The notes below the pieces were generated by a model, which worked only from the letters and a program-made list of their open reading frames with translations, did no database searches and was not told the DNA's origin. From Amycolatopsis oliviviridis (GTDB taxonomy: Bacteria; Actinomycetota; Actinomycetes; Mycobacteriales; Pseudonocardiaceae): DNA of 64,000 nt. The stretch spans positions 1,550,001 to 1,614,000 of the forward strand of contig NZ_BNAY01000001.1 of assembly GCF_014654365.1 (NCBI RefSeq), given 5' to 3'. Positions 40,704-50,052 of the stretch are shown here, piece by piece; positions within the stretch are counted from its first letter, which is position 1, and each line of letters begins with the position of its first letter. Made by a program: the position numbers and the translations under genes.

Positions 40704-40814
40704 AGCAGGACAACCCGACCCACGCTTGACCCGCGTTTGAAGGTTTTCGGCAGCCCAGCACGCGCTGCCTCGACCAAAGTTTCAATCGAAGCATCAACGA
40801 TACGCTTGAACCTC

Positions 40815-41936
40815 ATGAGTCAAGACATCCGAGACTTCGTGACCCCCGCCTGCGACCTGCTCGGCCTGGGTGAGCCGACGCACGCCATCCCGGACTTCGC
40901 CGAGGTCCGCAACGAACTGTTCGCCCAGCTGGCCGACCGCGGGTTCGGCTCGATCGCCCTCGAAACCGATCGCGTCGCCGCGCTGGTCGCGAACGACTAC
41001 GTCCAGGATGGGACCGGGACCCTGGACCTCGCGATGAGCGAGGGCTTCTCGCATGTCTTCGGCACCGTGGAAGCGAACAAGCGCCTGATCGCCTGGATGC
41101 GCGAGTACAACGAAAACCGCCCTCCCGAGGACCGGCTCTCCTTCCACGGCTTCGACACCCAGACCGAGAACACCTCCGCGCCCAGTCCGCGGCGCTACCT
41201 CGAATACGCCCGCGACTTCCTGGGCCTCGACGTGGACATCGCGGGCCCGGCCGGTGACGACGAACGCTGGGGCCGTACCGAAGCCGTCATGGACGCGGCT
41301 TCGTCCATCGGTGCCACGGCGGACGCCTACCGGTTGCGCGCGATCGCGGCCGAGCTTCTCACCGCGCTCCGCTCGCGGAAACCGGAGCCGGTCACGGACG
41401 CGTGGTCACGGGCGGAGCTCCACCTCATGGCGGGGATCGACCTGCTGCGCTACCACCGGCAATGCGCGGAACCCCTGGAGCCGGGCGAGCGGTACATGCC
41501 ACTGTCCGCGATCAGGGACGCCATCATGGCGCGGAATCTGCTGGAGATCCGAGCCGCCGAAGCCGGCCGGGGCGCGACGCTGGTCTTCGCCCACAATCTC
41601 CACCTGCGCCGCCAGCCGAGCACGATGCGCATGGCCGGAACGGACGTCACCTGGTTCCCCGCCGGCGCGCTGGTGGCTCCCCTGCTCGGCGATCGCTACA
41701 CCTTCGTCGCGACCAGTCTCGGCCACAGCGAGGCCATAGCGCTCCGGGAGCCTGAGCCCGACACCTACGAGGCGTTCCTGCAGAAGCACGTCACCACGGA
41801 CTGGGGTCTGCTGCCCGCCTCCGAAGTCCCGCCCGCGAGTGTCCGGACCGACCCCGTCCAGCGACAGGGCTACTTCCCGCTCGGCCAAGGGATCCTCGAC
41901 GACGCGGACGCGATCCTCCACGTGCGCGGGGGGTAG
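40815..41936 (+). CDS. Erythromycin esterase homologue
   Basis: Start at ATG 40815 gives 373 residues. The family residues are visible: LLGLGEPTHAIPDFAEVRNEL, IALETDR, LSFHGFDTQTENT with the second His region, and LVFAHNLHLRRQPSTM. EreA/EreB enzymes open the macrolactone ring of erythromycin with a His/Glu-activated water, while many actinomycete homologues act on unknown esters. I see no other macrolide-resistance or biosynthesis gene nearby, so the label is by family only. The XRE gene is divergent from it and a palindrome lies in the shared promoter region. Confidence 0.85.
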   Translation: MSQDIRDFVTPACDLLGLGEPTHAIPDFAEVRNELFAQLADRGFGSIALETDRVAALVANDYVQDGTGTLDLAMSEGFSHVFGTVEANKRLIAWMREYNENRPPEDRLSFHGFDTQTENTSAPSPRRYLEYARDFLGLDVDIAGPAGDDERWGRTEAVMDAASSIGATADAYRLRAIAAELLTALRSRKPEPVTDAWSRAELHLMAGIDLLRYHRQCAEPLEPGERYMPLSAIRDAIMARNLLEIRAAEAGRGATLVFAHNLHLRRQPSTMRMAGTDVTWFPAGALVAPLLGDRYTFVATSLGHSEAIALREPEPDTYEAFLQKHVTTDWGLLPASEVPPASVRTDPVQRQGYFPLGQGILDDADAILHVRGG

Positions 41937-41944
41937 GCGTCGAA

Positions 41945-41982
41945 CCGGGTGACGCCTCCTGCCCTCGGAAGGCGTCACCCGG
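41945..41982. terminator. Bidirectional hairpin terminator
   Basis: Perfect 13-bp stem (CCGGGTGACGCCT) with a 12-nt loop, 9 bp after the esterase stop and upstream of the convergent SARP gene end (42112). Confidence 0.7.
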
Positions 41983-42111
41983 CCACGAGTACGCGCCGCC
42001 ACCCCCAGTGCCGCGAATTCGGGGCGGCGCGAAGTCCGCTCACTTGAGCGAGAGTCAACACGCCGGGGCCATAACTTCGCCAAACTCGGCGGCCGGCGGC
42101 CCCTCGCCAGG

Positions 42112-45078
42112 CTATGCCGGGGTCACTCCGAAGCGGATCTTCGTCAAGGCTTCACGAGCCCGATCCCGCTGGCGTCCCCCCGTGTCGACGGCGGAAAGAT
42201 CCTTGAGCGCGCGCAATTCCCACACCGGGAATCCCAGTTCCCGGAACAGTCCCGCGGCGGTGCGGAGCCCTTCGGCGGCTTCGGTCACGACGCCTTCGTC
42301 CGCCCGTAGACGCCCGAAGCTGAGCAAGGCGTATCCGCCGCCCCGGCGGTCGCCGAACTCGCGGAACGTGTTCATCGCGAGCCCCAGATGCTCCGCAGCC
42401 CGGTCGTGCTCTCCCGCGAGCCGCAGGGACTCTCCGAAACTCCGATGCGTGTACGCGACGGCGTGCCGATGCCCGAGGTACTCGAACAGGTCCAGCGATC
42501 GCGAAAGGCAGCGTTCGCTCTCCCCCGCGTCGCCCGCTTTCGCGTGGAGATCACCGAGACTGCGGAGGACGTGCGCCTCCCAGTGACGTTCACGCGAACT
42601 CCGGGTGCCGGCCAGCGCGCTAGCCAGCAGCTCACCGGCCTCTTCCAGGCGGCCATGCCGTCGCAGGACGTCGGCGTAGCGCTTGGCGGATCTGTCGTGC
42701 TGTTGCCCGCCCTCGCAATGCAGGGAAAGCAGCAGGCTCGCGTCGAAGCATTCCTTCGCCCGCTGGAAGTCGCCGAGGTCGTCCCAGAGCGACCCGAACT
42801 GGGCCGACGCCATCGCCTGCCCGGCGAGATCACCGCAGTCCCGCAACAGGTCCAGCGCGTCCCGCAGCGCGCCGACCGCCGAACGGGTCCGCCCGGAGTC
42901 CGCGTCGACGTCGGCGAGCGCGACGAGCGCGGCCCCGGTGCCCCGCGGATCGCCCGAGGAGCGGAACCGCGCCTCGGCCAGCGAGAAACACGTCCTCGCC
43001 CGGGCCAGATCCCCCGCGTCGGCGTGGGAATGGCCGAGCTTCAGCAGCTTCTCCCCCTCCGCGGGCAGGTCGAGGCGGTCACGCACGATGCCGAACCCGA
43101 GCCAGCCGGGCGAACCGCTGTTCCGCGGGCCGACGAGCTCGCTGTAGGCGTCGGCCAGCCGCCCGGCCAACTCGGTCCAGCCGTGGTTCTTCGCGGTCCG
43201 GACGGCGAGCGCGAGGTTCGCGGACTCCGCGGCCCGCCAGCCGATCGGATCGGCCGCGACCCGGTCCGAAGCCACCGCCGGGGCGTCGGTCGGCCGGGGA
43301 GGCGGGTACTCGGCGCCGAGCGCGGCCGAAGCGTGTTCGGCCAGCGCCGCCATGACCGTCAACGCGCGGCTGAGCGCTCCGGAGTCCGGCGGTTCCCGGT
43401 GCGCGAGCCGCACCAGATCCGGCAGCCGGTACCGGAGGAAACCGGCCTGATCCGGCTCGGCGTGGAGCAGATGATCGTCCACGAGTTCGTCGAGCAGTTC
43501 GGCCGCCTGCCGGGACGAGCAACCCAGCAGCGCCGTCGCGAACCAGTCGGCGACCTCGGTGGCGCCGGGGAAAGTCAGCAACCGCAAGGAGTTCCGCTGC
43601 CTCGGCGAGAGCGCGGCGAGGGCTTCGGCGAGCACCGGGCGGACCGCCAGGTCTCCGACGGCGAGTTCGTCGAGACGCAGGCGCTCGTTCTCCAGGCGCG
43701 TCGCGAACTCGGCGAGACTCAGCCTCGGCCGCTGCAGCAGCTTCATCCCGGCCACCCGTACCGCCAGCGCGAGCCCGTCGCAGCAGGCCAGCACGCGGCG
43801 GACGGCGTCGGGATCGGCGGACGACCGGTCCTCCCCGGCGATCGCGCCGAGCAGCACCCGTGCTTCCGCGTAGGCCAGCGGACCGACCTCGACCGGTCGC
43901 GCCCCGACGAGCCCGGCCAGCCGTCGCCGCGTCGTGACGATCGTCGCGCAGCCGGGGCCGCTCGGCAGCAACGGCCGCACCTCGGCCTCGGACCGGCAGT
44001 TCTCGAGGATCACCAGCAGCCGCCGGTCCGCGGTGTGGCTCTGCCACAGCGAGATCAGCCCGGTGCGGTCAGCGGGGAGTTCCGCCTCCGCGAAGCCCAG
44101 CGCGCGGAGGAATCCGGCGAGCACGTCGCCGGGTTCCCGCAGATCCGCGACGAGCTGACCGTCCGGGAACCGTTTGCGCAGCCGCCACGCGGCTTGGACG
44201 GCCAGCGCGCTCTTCCCGGCCCCCGCCGCGCCGTGCAGCACGACCGGCGCGGGGGTTCGCAGCGCGCGTCCGAGCTCCGCCAGTTCCCCCGCCCTGCCGG
44301 TGAAATCCGGCGTTGCCGGGGGAAGACCGCACGGCGGGCCGCCCACCGACCAGCCCGTCCCGGCGATCCGGCGATGGACCGTGAGCAGGCCCTCCCCCGG
44401 GGAGACACCGGCGTGCTCCCACAACGCCTGACGGCATCGGTCGAGGACGGCCAGTGCGGCGGCCCGCCGTCCGAGTCCGTGCAACGCCTCGGCGAGCCAT
44501 CCGGCGAAACGCTCGTCACCCGGCCGGGTGGCCAGCTCGGGTCCCAGCCGGTCGGCGACCGCCTTGTGGTCACCGGCCGCCAGCTGAAGCTCCACGAGCT
44601 TGCCCAGTACGGCACACCGCTGATCTTCGAGCCATAAGCGGTGCGCCTCCACCAGCGGACCGGCCGGGACGTCGGCGAACGCCCGGCCGCGCCACATCCC
44701 CAGTGCCCGTTCGAGCAGCGCCCTGCGTTCGGCGCCTGCCGCCGTCGCGGCCGCGGCGGCCAGTCCGGAGAAGCCGGCGACGTCCAGTTCCCCTTCCGAC
44801 ACCGTCAGCCGGTAGCCACCCCGGCCCGCCCGCAGCCGCTGCCGGACGTCGTCCACCGGGATCCCGGGTGACAACGCCTTGCGCAGCTTGGAAATCGCCA
44901 TCTGCACGACGGCGGCGGCACTCGACGGCGGGTCCTGCGGCCAGAGTTCGTCCACGAGGGTGTCCCGGTGGACGAACTCGTTCGGTCTGGTCAGGAGCAC
45001 GGCGAGCACCCGACGGGGCTGAGCCGCCGACGGGAGCGGGACCGAGGCCCCGAGCGGGCCGAGCACCGTGAACTCCAC
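42112..45078 (-). CDS. Large SARP/AfsR-type regulator (BTAD, NB-ARC, TPR)
   Basis: The GTG at 45078 follows AGGTGG, giving 988 residues starting VEFTVLGPLGASVPLP. The order is: OmpR-type winged helix plus bacterial transcriptional activation domain (about 1-240, RDTLVDELWPQDPPSSAAAV), an NB-ARC ATPase (P-loop LHGAAGAGKSALAVQAA; RRLLVILENCRSEAEV), then TPR-like helical repeats to the end (residues ~600-980). AfsR-like proteins activate secondary-metabolite genes when phosphorylated or ligand-bound. No biosynthetic cluster is visible in this window, so its target is elsewhere. It is convergent with the erythromycin esterase-like gene. Confidence 0.92.
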   Translation of the reverse strand: MEFTVLGPLGASVPLPSAAQPRRVLAVLLTRPNEFVHRDTLVDELWPQDPPSSAAAVVQMAISKLRKALSPGIPVDDVRQRLRAGRGGYRLTVSEGELDVAGFSGLAAAAATAAGAERRALLERALGMWRGRAFADVPAGPLVEAHRLWLEDQRCAVLGKLVELQLAAGDHKAVADRLGPELATRPGDERFAGWLAEALHGLGRRAAALAVLDRCRQALWEHAGVSPGEGLLTVHRRIAGTGWSVGGPPCGLPPATPDFTGRAGELAELGRALRTPAPVVLHGAAGAGKSALAVQAAWRLRKRFPDGQLVADLREPGDVLAGFLRALGFAEAELPADRTGLISLWQSHTADRRLLVILENCRSEAEVRPLLPSGPGCATIVTTRRRLAGLVGARPVEVGPLAYAEARVLLGAIAGEDRSSADPDAVRRVLACCDGLALAVRVAGMKLLQRPRLSLAEFATRLENERLRLDELAVGDLAVRPVLAEALAALSPRQRNSLRLLTFPGATEVADWFATALLGCSSRQAAELLDELVDDHLLHAEPDQAGFLRYRLPDLVRLAHREPPDSGALSRALTVMAALAEHASAALGAEYPPPRPTDAPAVASDRVAADPIGWRAAESANLALAVRTAKNHGWTELAGRLADAYSELVGPRNSGSPGWLGFGIVRDRLDLPAEGEKLLKLGHSHADAGDLARARTCFSLAEARFRSSGDPRGTGAALVALADVDADSGRTRSAVGALRDALDLLRDCGDLAGQAMASAQFGSLWDDLGDFQRAKECFDASLLLSLHCEGGQQHDRSAKRYADVLRRHGRLEEAGELLASALAGTRSSRERHWEAHVLRSLGDLHAKAGDAGESERCLSRSLDLFEYLGHRHAVAYTHRSFGESLRLAGEHDRAAEHLGLAMNTFREFGDRRGGGYALLSFGRLRADEGVVTEAAEGLRTAAGLFRELGFPVWELRALKDLSAVDTGGRQRDRAREALTKIRFGVTPA

Positions 45079-45167
45079 GAACCACCTATCACCCGGACTG
45101 ATCACCAGAATGTAACCCGGCGCTGTCCCCGTTTCGGCGGTTTCTCACCCGGATGGCCGCCCCCTCG

Positions 45168-45875
45168 CTATCCGGTGTGCGCGAGCAGCTTGTCCCTCAG
45201 CGCGGGTTCGTCGGCGAGCGCCTCGTTCAGCGTGTGCTCCAGCAGCGGCTTGAGGTCCCCGTACGGCCGCTTCGACCAGTCGAGCGGGCCCTGCGGCGGC
45301 TCCGGGTCGTACTCGATGACGAACTGGATCGTCCGCGCGATCTCGGCGCCGACGAGCCGTTCGACCAGGTGCAGCGCGAGGTCGATCCCCGCCGACACCC
45401 CGGCGGCGGTGATCACGTTCCCGTCCTCGACCCAGCGCTCGGCGACCGGTTCCGCCCCGAACGCGCGCAGGAACTCCCGGAACATCCAGTGCGTCGCCGC
45501 CCGGCGGCCCTCCAGCAGGCCGGCCTGCCCCAGCAGCAGCGATCCGGTGCACACCGAGGTCACGAGCTCCGCGCTCTCCCCGGCCTTCCGCAGGTACCCG
45601 ACCAGCTTCTCGTCGGCGAGCGCCTTCAGCGTCGGCGCGGCGCCGCCGGGTACGAGCAACGCGTACGGCGACGGGACCTCGTCGTAGGTGTGGGTCGCCA
45701 CGAGCTTCAGCGGGTTGTCGGTGGTGACCGGCTCCTTCGTCTCGCCGACCACCACCGTCCGGTACTCCTGCGCCGAACTCGCCATGCCGTCCAGCACGGT
45801 CAGCGGCCCGACCATGTCGAGCGGGGTCATCCCCGGATACACCACGAAGGCGATGATCTTCTTGTCGTCTGTCAT
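45168..45875 (-). CDS. DJ-1/PfpI family protein
   Basis: Start ATG 45875 gives 235 residues. The DJ-1 fold is clear: IIAFVVYPGMTPLDMVGPLTVL, LLVPGGAAPTLKAL, and the nucleophile elbow ELVTSVCTGSLLLGQAGLLEGRRAATHW with its central Cys. A C-terminal extension (VIEYDPEPPQGPLDWSKRPY) resembles proteins annotated as isonitrile hydratase-like (InhA) or transcriptional-regulator partners. It is divergent from the GlxA-type regulator gene (45974), which has the same fold at its N-terminus. Confidence 0.88.
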   Translation of the reverse strand: MTDDKKIIAFVVYPGMTPLDMVGPLTVLDGMASSAQEYRTVVVGETKEPVTTDNPLKLVATHTYDEVPSPYALLVPGGAAPTLKALADEKLVGYLRKAGESAELVTSVCTGSLLLGQAGLLEGRRAATHWMFREFLRAFGAEPVAERWVEDGNVITAAGVSAGIDLALHLVERLVGAEIARTIQFVIEYDPEPPQGPLDWSKRPYGDLKPLLEHTLNEALADEPALRDKLLAHTG

Positions 45876-45973
45876 GGGACAACCGTGTCGGAGGGACGAC
45901 ACCGGAGCGGGCCGGATGTCCGGATTCCTGCGAACTACGTCCGACGGCCGGGCGCTACTGCTAGCGTTCGATC

Positions 45974-46951
45974 ATGCCGGGTTCACCCAGAAGAGTGTTG
46001 ATCGTCGGCTACAGCAATGCCGAGATGCTCGACATCGCCGGTCCGGCGGACGTCCTGGACGCCGCGACCAAACTCGGCGGCAAGCCGGGCTACGAGATCA
46101 TGCTCGCCAGCGTCGACGGCCGCGGCATCCGCTGCGAGTCCGGGCTGACGCTGCAGGCGCAGCACCGGCTCGACCAGGTGACCGGCGAGCTGGACACGCT
46201 GATCGTCGCGGGCGGCACCGGGCACGAGGCCGCCGCCGCCGATCCGCGCTTCGTCACCCACATCCGCAGGCTCGCGCAGAACAGCCGCCGCGTCGCCTCG
46301 GTGTGCACCGGTGCGACCGTGCTCGCGGCGTGCGGGCTGCTCAACGGGCGCCGCGCCACGACCCATTGGCGGTTCGCGAACCGGCTCGCCACGAACTATC
46401 CGCAGGTCGACGTCGACCCGGTGCCGCTGTACGTGCGCGACGGCAATGTCTACACGGCCGCGGGCGTCACCAGCGGGATCGACCTCGCCCTCGCGTTCGT
46501 CGAGGACGATCACGGCCCCAGCCTCGCCAGGGAAGCCGCCCGCATGCTGGTCACCTACCTGCAGCGGCCGGGCAATCAGGCGCAGGTGAGCATGTTCCTG
46601 TCCGGCCCGCCGCCGGAGAACCGGCTGGTCCGCGACATCACCGCGTACGTCGCCGAGCACCTCGCGGGTGATCTCGGCACCGCCGTCCTCGCCGAGCGGG
46701 CGGGCATCAGTGCCCGGCAGCTGACCAGGTTGTTCGACGCGCATCTGAGTACCACTCCGAGCCGGTACGTGCGGGCGGCGAGGACCGAGAACGCGGCGAA
46801 GCTGTTGTGCGGTACCGAACTCCCGCTCACTTCGATCGCGAGGCGATGCGGTTTCGGCTCGACCGAAACCCTGCGTCAAGCCTTCCTCGACCACTTCGAC
46901 ACCCCGCCTTCGGCCTACCGCCGGGTCCACCTGAGGCAGGCGTTCGGCTAG
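45974..46951 (+). CDS. GlxA family AraC regulator with DJ-1 domain
   Basis: The 325-residue protein joins an N-terminal DJ-1/PfpI domain (RVLIVGYSNAEMLDIAGPADVL; VASVCTGATVLAACGLLNGR) to a C-terminal AraC-type helix-turn-helix (LAERAGISARQLTRLFDAHL, then RRCGFGSTETLRQAFLDHF). GlxA-type regulators often control genes for amino-acid or amine catabolism. The shared promoter with the DJ-1 protein at 45168 makes that gene a likely target. The AraC region uses two HTH motifs as expected. Confidence 0.93.
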   Translation: MPGSPRRVLIVGYSNAEMLDIAGPADVLDAATKLGGKPGYEIMLASVDGRGIRCESGLTLQAQHRLDQVTGELDTLIVAGGTGHEAAAADPRFVTHIRRLAQNSRRVASVCTGATVLAACGLLNGRRATTHWRFANRLATNYPQVDVDPVPLYVRDGNVYTAAGVTSGIDLALAFVEDDHGPSLAREAARMLVTYLQRPGNQAQVSMFLSGPPPENRLVRDITAYVAEHLAGDLGTAVLAERAGISARQLTRLFDAHLSTTPSRYVRAARTENAAKLLCGTELPLTSIARRCGFGSTETLRQAFLDHFDTPPSAYRRVHLRQAFG

Positions 46952-46992
46952 GCCATGTGCAGCACTCATCACGGACTGTGGAGGATGTGCGG

Positions 46993-48429
46993 GTGAACCG
47001 CCGCGACATCTCCGACCACGACACCGGCCCGATTCGCCGGGTAACGGACGCCCCGTCCGATCGTTCGCCCGGAACGTCCCGTTCGCCGCGCCGGACCCCG
47101 CCGCCGGAGGGCGTGCGACGTCCCCGGCCCCCGGCCCAGCGGCCCCGGCCCGCCGAGCCGGGCAAGCGGCGCGCGGCCGAGCCGAAGCCGGAACCGAAGC
47201 CCGAGCCCAAGCCCGAGTCCAAGCCCGCCGGTCACGGGCACTCGCACGGGCACGGCCCGGCCGCTCCCGCGTCGCGCCGGGTCCGGCTGCTGCTGATGTG
47301 GCTCCTGATCCCGCTCGCCGTCGCGACCGTCGCCGGCATGATCCTGCTGTACCCGTGGGGCAAGGATCCGGCGAAAAGCGTGTTCCCCCAGGGCACTCCC
47401 GTGAGCGCCACGGTCACCGCGACGATCACCGGACCGTGTCTCGCCGAGGGCCAGGTCCAGGTCGGAGAGCCGCCGCCGGACGCGAAACCGTGCCTCACCA
47501 GCGAAGTGACGATGACCGACGGCCCAGGGTCCGGGAAGGCGTTGAAGCTGACGCTCCCGATCGAACCGAGCACGCCGCGGTTCACCGCGGGCGACAAGGT
47601 CGTGCTGTCCTACAACGGCGGCGACGTCGCCAACCCCGCGTCGTTCCAGATCGTCGATTTCCAGCGCGGGACGCCGTTGCTGCTGCTCGCCGGGTTGTTC
47701 GCGCTCGCGGTGATCGTGCTGGGCCGCTGGCAGGGGCTCGCCGCGCTGATCGCCCTCGGGCTGAGCTTCCTGGTGCTGGCGCTGTTCGTGCTGCCGTCGA
47801 TCCTCGCCGGGGAGAGTCCGCTCCTGGTGGCGATCGCGGGCGCGGGCGCGATCATGTTCGTCGCGCTGTACCTGACGCACGGACTGTCGGCGAGAACCTC
47901 GGTGGCGGTGCTGGGCACACTGGTGAGCCTGATCCTGATCGGTGTCCTGTCGGCGATCTTCTCGGCCGCGGCGTCGCTGACCGGCCTGGACGACAGCACC
48001 TCGCAGCTGATCGGCTCGCTCGGGCACGGGATCGACGCGCGAGGGCTGCTGCTGGCCGGTGTCGTGATCGGCGCGCTCGGTGTGCTGGACGACGTCACGG
48101 TCACGCAGACGAGCGCGGTGTGGGAACTCCGGCGGGCGAACCCGTCGCTCGGCTGGCGTGAGCTCTACGGCGCGGGCCTGCGGATCGGGCGGGACCACGT
48201 CGGGTCCGCGGTCAACACGCTCGTGATGGCGTACGCGGGGGCGGCGTTGCCGGTGCTGCTGTACACGTCGCTGTCGGGGGTCGGACTCGGCTCGATCCTC
48301 GGCGCGGAGGAGATCGCGCAGGAGATCGTGCGGACCCTGGCGGGCAGCGTCGGCATCGTCGCGGCCGTCCCGGTCACCACGGTGCTGGCCGCGCTGATCG
48401 CCTCGCGGGAGCCTCAAGAGTCCCTGTAG
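46993..48429 (+). CDS. YibE/F-like multi-pass membrane protein
   Basis: The GTG at 46993 follows GGAGG at 8 bp and gives 478 residues. The first 100 residues are a disordered, Pro/Arg/Lys-rich cytoplasmic tail (including KPEPKPEPKP and a HGHSHGHG His patch). It is followed by one helix (LLLMWLLIPLAVATVAGMIL), an extracellular loop of about 120 residues, then seven or eight helices of the YibE/F domain (LGRWQGLAALIALGLSFLVL; GVLDDVTVTQTSAVWELRRA). Function is unknown. The His/Pro tail may bind metal. A long palindrome follows. Confidence 0.88.
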   Translation: MNRRDISDHDTGPIRRVTDAPSDRSPGTSRSPRRTPPPEGVRRPRPPAQRPRPAEPGKRRAAEPKPEPKPEPKPESKPAGHGHSHGHGPAAPASRRVRLLLMWLLIPLAVATVAGMILLYPWGKDPAKSVFPQGTPVSATVTATITGPCLAEGQVQVGEPPPDAKPCLTSEVTMTDGPGSGKALKLTLPIEPSTPRFTAGDKVVLSYNGGDVANPASFQIVDFQRGTPLLLLAGLFALAVIVLGRWQGLAALIALGLSFLVLALFVLPSILAGESPLLVAIAGAGAIMFVALYLTHGLSARTSVAVLGTLVSLILIGVLSAIFSAAASLTGLDDSTSQLIGSLGHGIDARGLLLAGVVIGALGVLDDVTVTQTSAVWELRRANPSLGWRELYGAGLRIGRDHVGSAVNTLVMAYAGAALPVLLYTSLSGVGLGSILGAEEIAQEIVRTLAGSVGIVAAVPVTTVLAALIASREPQESL

Positions 48430-48553
48430 TCACAGGCACCCCAAAGGGCGAGCCCACCGCGCGATCACGGGCCGGAGTGGGGTACGAAGAGGCCGCACCC
48501 GAGGCTCGCCGCGTGATCGGAGGGGCCATGTTCGACGCCGTGCCCACCCACAG

Positions 48554-48616
48554 CAAATGTCATGAAAGGGGCGTTCAGGACAGAATCTGTCCTGAACGCC
48601 CCTTTCATGACATTTG
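48554..48616. repeat. Long palindrome, TGAAAGGGGCGTTCAGG family, copy 2
   Basis: 31-bp arms (48554-48584 and 48586-48616) around a single central base, a near-perfect 63-bp palindrome. A 24-bp stretch of the arm equals the arm at 18379-18435. It lies between the convergent YibE/F and PH-domain genes. Confidence 0.9.
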
Positions 48617-48631
48617 GCGGGGATCCGCGGC

Positions 48632-49288
48632 TCAGTCCAGCGTCGCCACGAAACGGCTGACGGCCTCCATCGTGAACCGCTGGATGTACTTCCCGGACGG
48701 CGCCGCCGAGGCGAGCCGGTAGAGCGGCCGTTCCGCCGCCGCGTCCCCGCGCGCTTCCGACTTCAGCTGCGCCACCAGGAGCTCCGAGAACACCAGGCCG
48801 TTCGCGTCGGTGTTGTTCAGCAGCGCGTTCGCCAGCCTGCGCAGTTGCAGGATGCCGAGTTCGCGGCCGCCCGCGCCGGAGTACACGGCCAGGTCGACCT
48901 TCGCCACCTTGCGGCGCTTGCCCGCGTTGACCAGCAGGCTGACCGTCCGGGTGCCGCGGACGTCGCTGATCACCAGGTCGATGCGCTCGGCCGCGGTCAG
49001 GTCGATCCGCCGGATCCCCCAGGTCCGCACGATGAGCGTCTCGCTCTCGAGCCAGACCCGGCGGCGCAGGTTGTACAACATGACGTAGATCAGCGGCAGC
49101 GCGATCACCCCGGCGACCACGAGCCCGGCGATCTCGCCGCCGATCAGCCCGGCGATCCCGCCGAACGCGGCCGCGAAGATCACCACACCGGCGATGCTGG
49201 AGCAGCCGCGCCTGCGGCGGAGCTTGGGGTCGTCGTGGAACAGCGGGAGACGCTCTGGGGTCTCGGGCGTCCCGGTCGGCTCGGTCAT
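48632..49288 (-). CDS. PH-like domain membrane protein
   Basis: The ATG at 49288 overlaps the TGA of the metallo-hydrolase gene. The 218 residues contain two hydrophobic helices (SIAGVVIFAAAFGGIAGLIG and IAGLVVAGVIALPLIYVML), then a bacterial PH-like region: RRVWLESETLIVRTWGIRRIDLTAAERIDLVISDV. Related proteins are usual neighbours of the rel locus in actinomycetes, and their role is unknown. It is translated after the hydrolase gene. Confidence 0.83.
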   Translation of the reverse strand: MTEPTGTPETPERLPLFHDDPKLRRRRGCSSIAGVVIFAAAFGGIAGLIGGEIAGLVVAGVIALPLIYVMLYNLRRRVWLESETLIVRTWGIRRIDLTAAERIDLVISDVRGTRTVSLLVNAGKRRKVAKVDLAVYSGAGGRELGILQLRRLANALLNNTDANGLVFSELLVAQLKSEARGDAAAERPLYRLASAAPSGKYIQRFTMEAVSRFVATLD

Positions 49289-49896
49289 CACACGCCCGTC
49301 CCGGCCAGGAACGGGTTGCCCGCCCGCTCCTGCCCGATCGTCGTGGCCGGGCCATGTCCAGGGAGAACGACGGTGTCGTCCGGCAGGGTCATCACCTTGG
49401 CGCCCAGGGACCGGACGAGCTCGTCGCCGTCGCCGGAGGACCGGCCGATCGAACCGGCGAACAGGCTGTCCCCGGTGAGCACGATCCGGCCGCCCTCGGC
49501 GGAGGTCAGCCCGAAGACCACCGAACCGGCGGTGTGCCCCGGTGTGCGGGACACCGTGATCTCCAGCCCGGCCAGCCTGAGCGGGCCATCGACGAGTGAC
49601 ACGATCCCGTCCTTCCGTTCCCCGGCGTCCGGTCCCAGGAGTGGCCGGTCCGCCTCGTGCAGATAGAGAGGTATCCCGTGGCGCGCGCCGACCTCGTCCG
49701 CCGAGGCGACGTGGTCCGGGTGGCCGTGGGTGGCGAGCATCGCGACCGGCGTCAGGCCGTGTCCGGAAAGTGCCGCCTCGAGCGGTTCGGCGACACCCTC
49801 GCCGGGATCGACGATCACGCACTCCCCGCCGCCGTCCGCGGCGAGCAGGTAGCAGTTGGCTTCGAGGGGGCCTGCCGGAAAACCGACAACCAGCAC
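49288..49896 (-). CDS. MBL-fold metallo-hydrolase (glyoxalase II-like)
   Basis: A GTG at 49896 follows the perfect site GAGGAGG and gives 202 residues. The metal motif is in ATHGHPDHVASADEVG, with further ligands in SRTPGHTAGSVVF, VLTGDSLFAGSIGR and VVLPGHGPATTIGQE, matching single-domain glyoxalase-II-like enzymes. It probably cleaves a thioester such as S-acyl-thiols. It is paired by translational coupling with the PH-like gene and divergent from the cyclophilin gene. Confidence 0.9.
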   Translation of the reverse strand: MLVVGFPAGPLEANCYLLAADGGGECVIVDPGEGVAEPLEAALSGHGLTPVAMLATHGHPDHVASADEVGARHGIPLYLHEADRPLLGPDAGERKDGIVSLVDGPLRLAGLEITVSRTPGHTAGSVVFGLTSAEGGRIVLTGDSLFAGSIGRSSGDGDELVRSLGAKVMTLPDDTVVLPGHGPATTIGQERAGNPFLAGTGV

Positions 49897-50052
49897 GAAA
49901 CGCCTCCTCAGATCTTCCGCCGAACAGGTGACAGGATGGCCCTGATCACGATCAAGTAAGCCTAGCGGCCCCTGTACGGGGGCCTCACAGGCTGTGCCCA
50001 TAGACTTCCGCTACCTCAGACGTGTGACATCGAGTGGAAACCGGGAGGGCGG

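Larger units (their letters stand above)
40405..40814. other. 410-bp divergent intergenic region
   Basis: This gap between the XRE gene and the erythromycin esterase-like gene has no gene I can support. It contains the two palindromes listed next (40505-40539 and 40649-40703), AT-richer stretches around 40440-40495 and 40540-40620, and probable promoters for both flanking genes near its ends. Confidence 0.6.

Noticed and set aside
42388..44637. 749-codon frame antisense to the SARP gene
   Set aside because: High-GC shadow; the SARP domain order is clear on the other strand.
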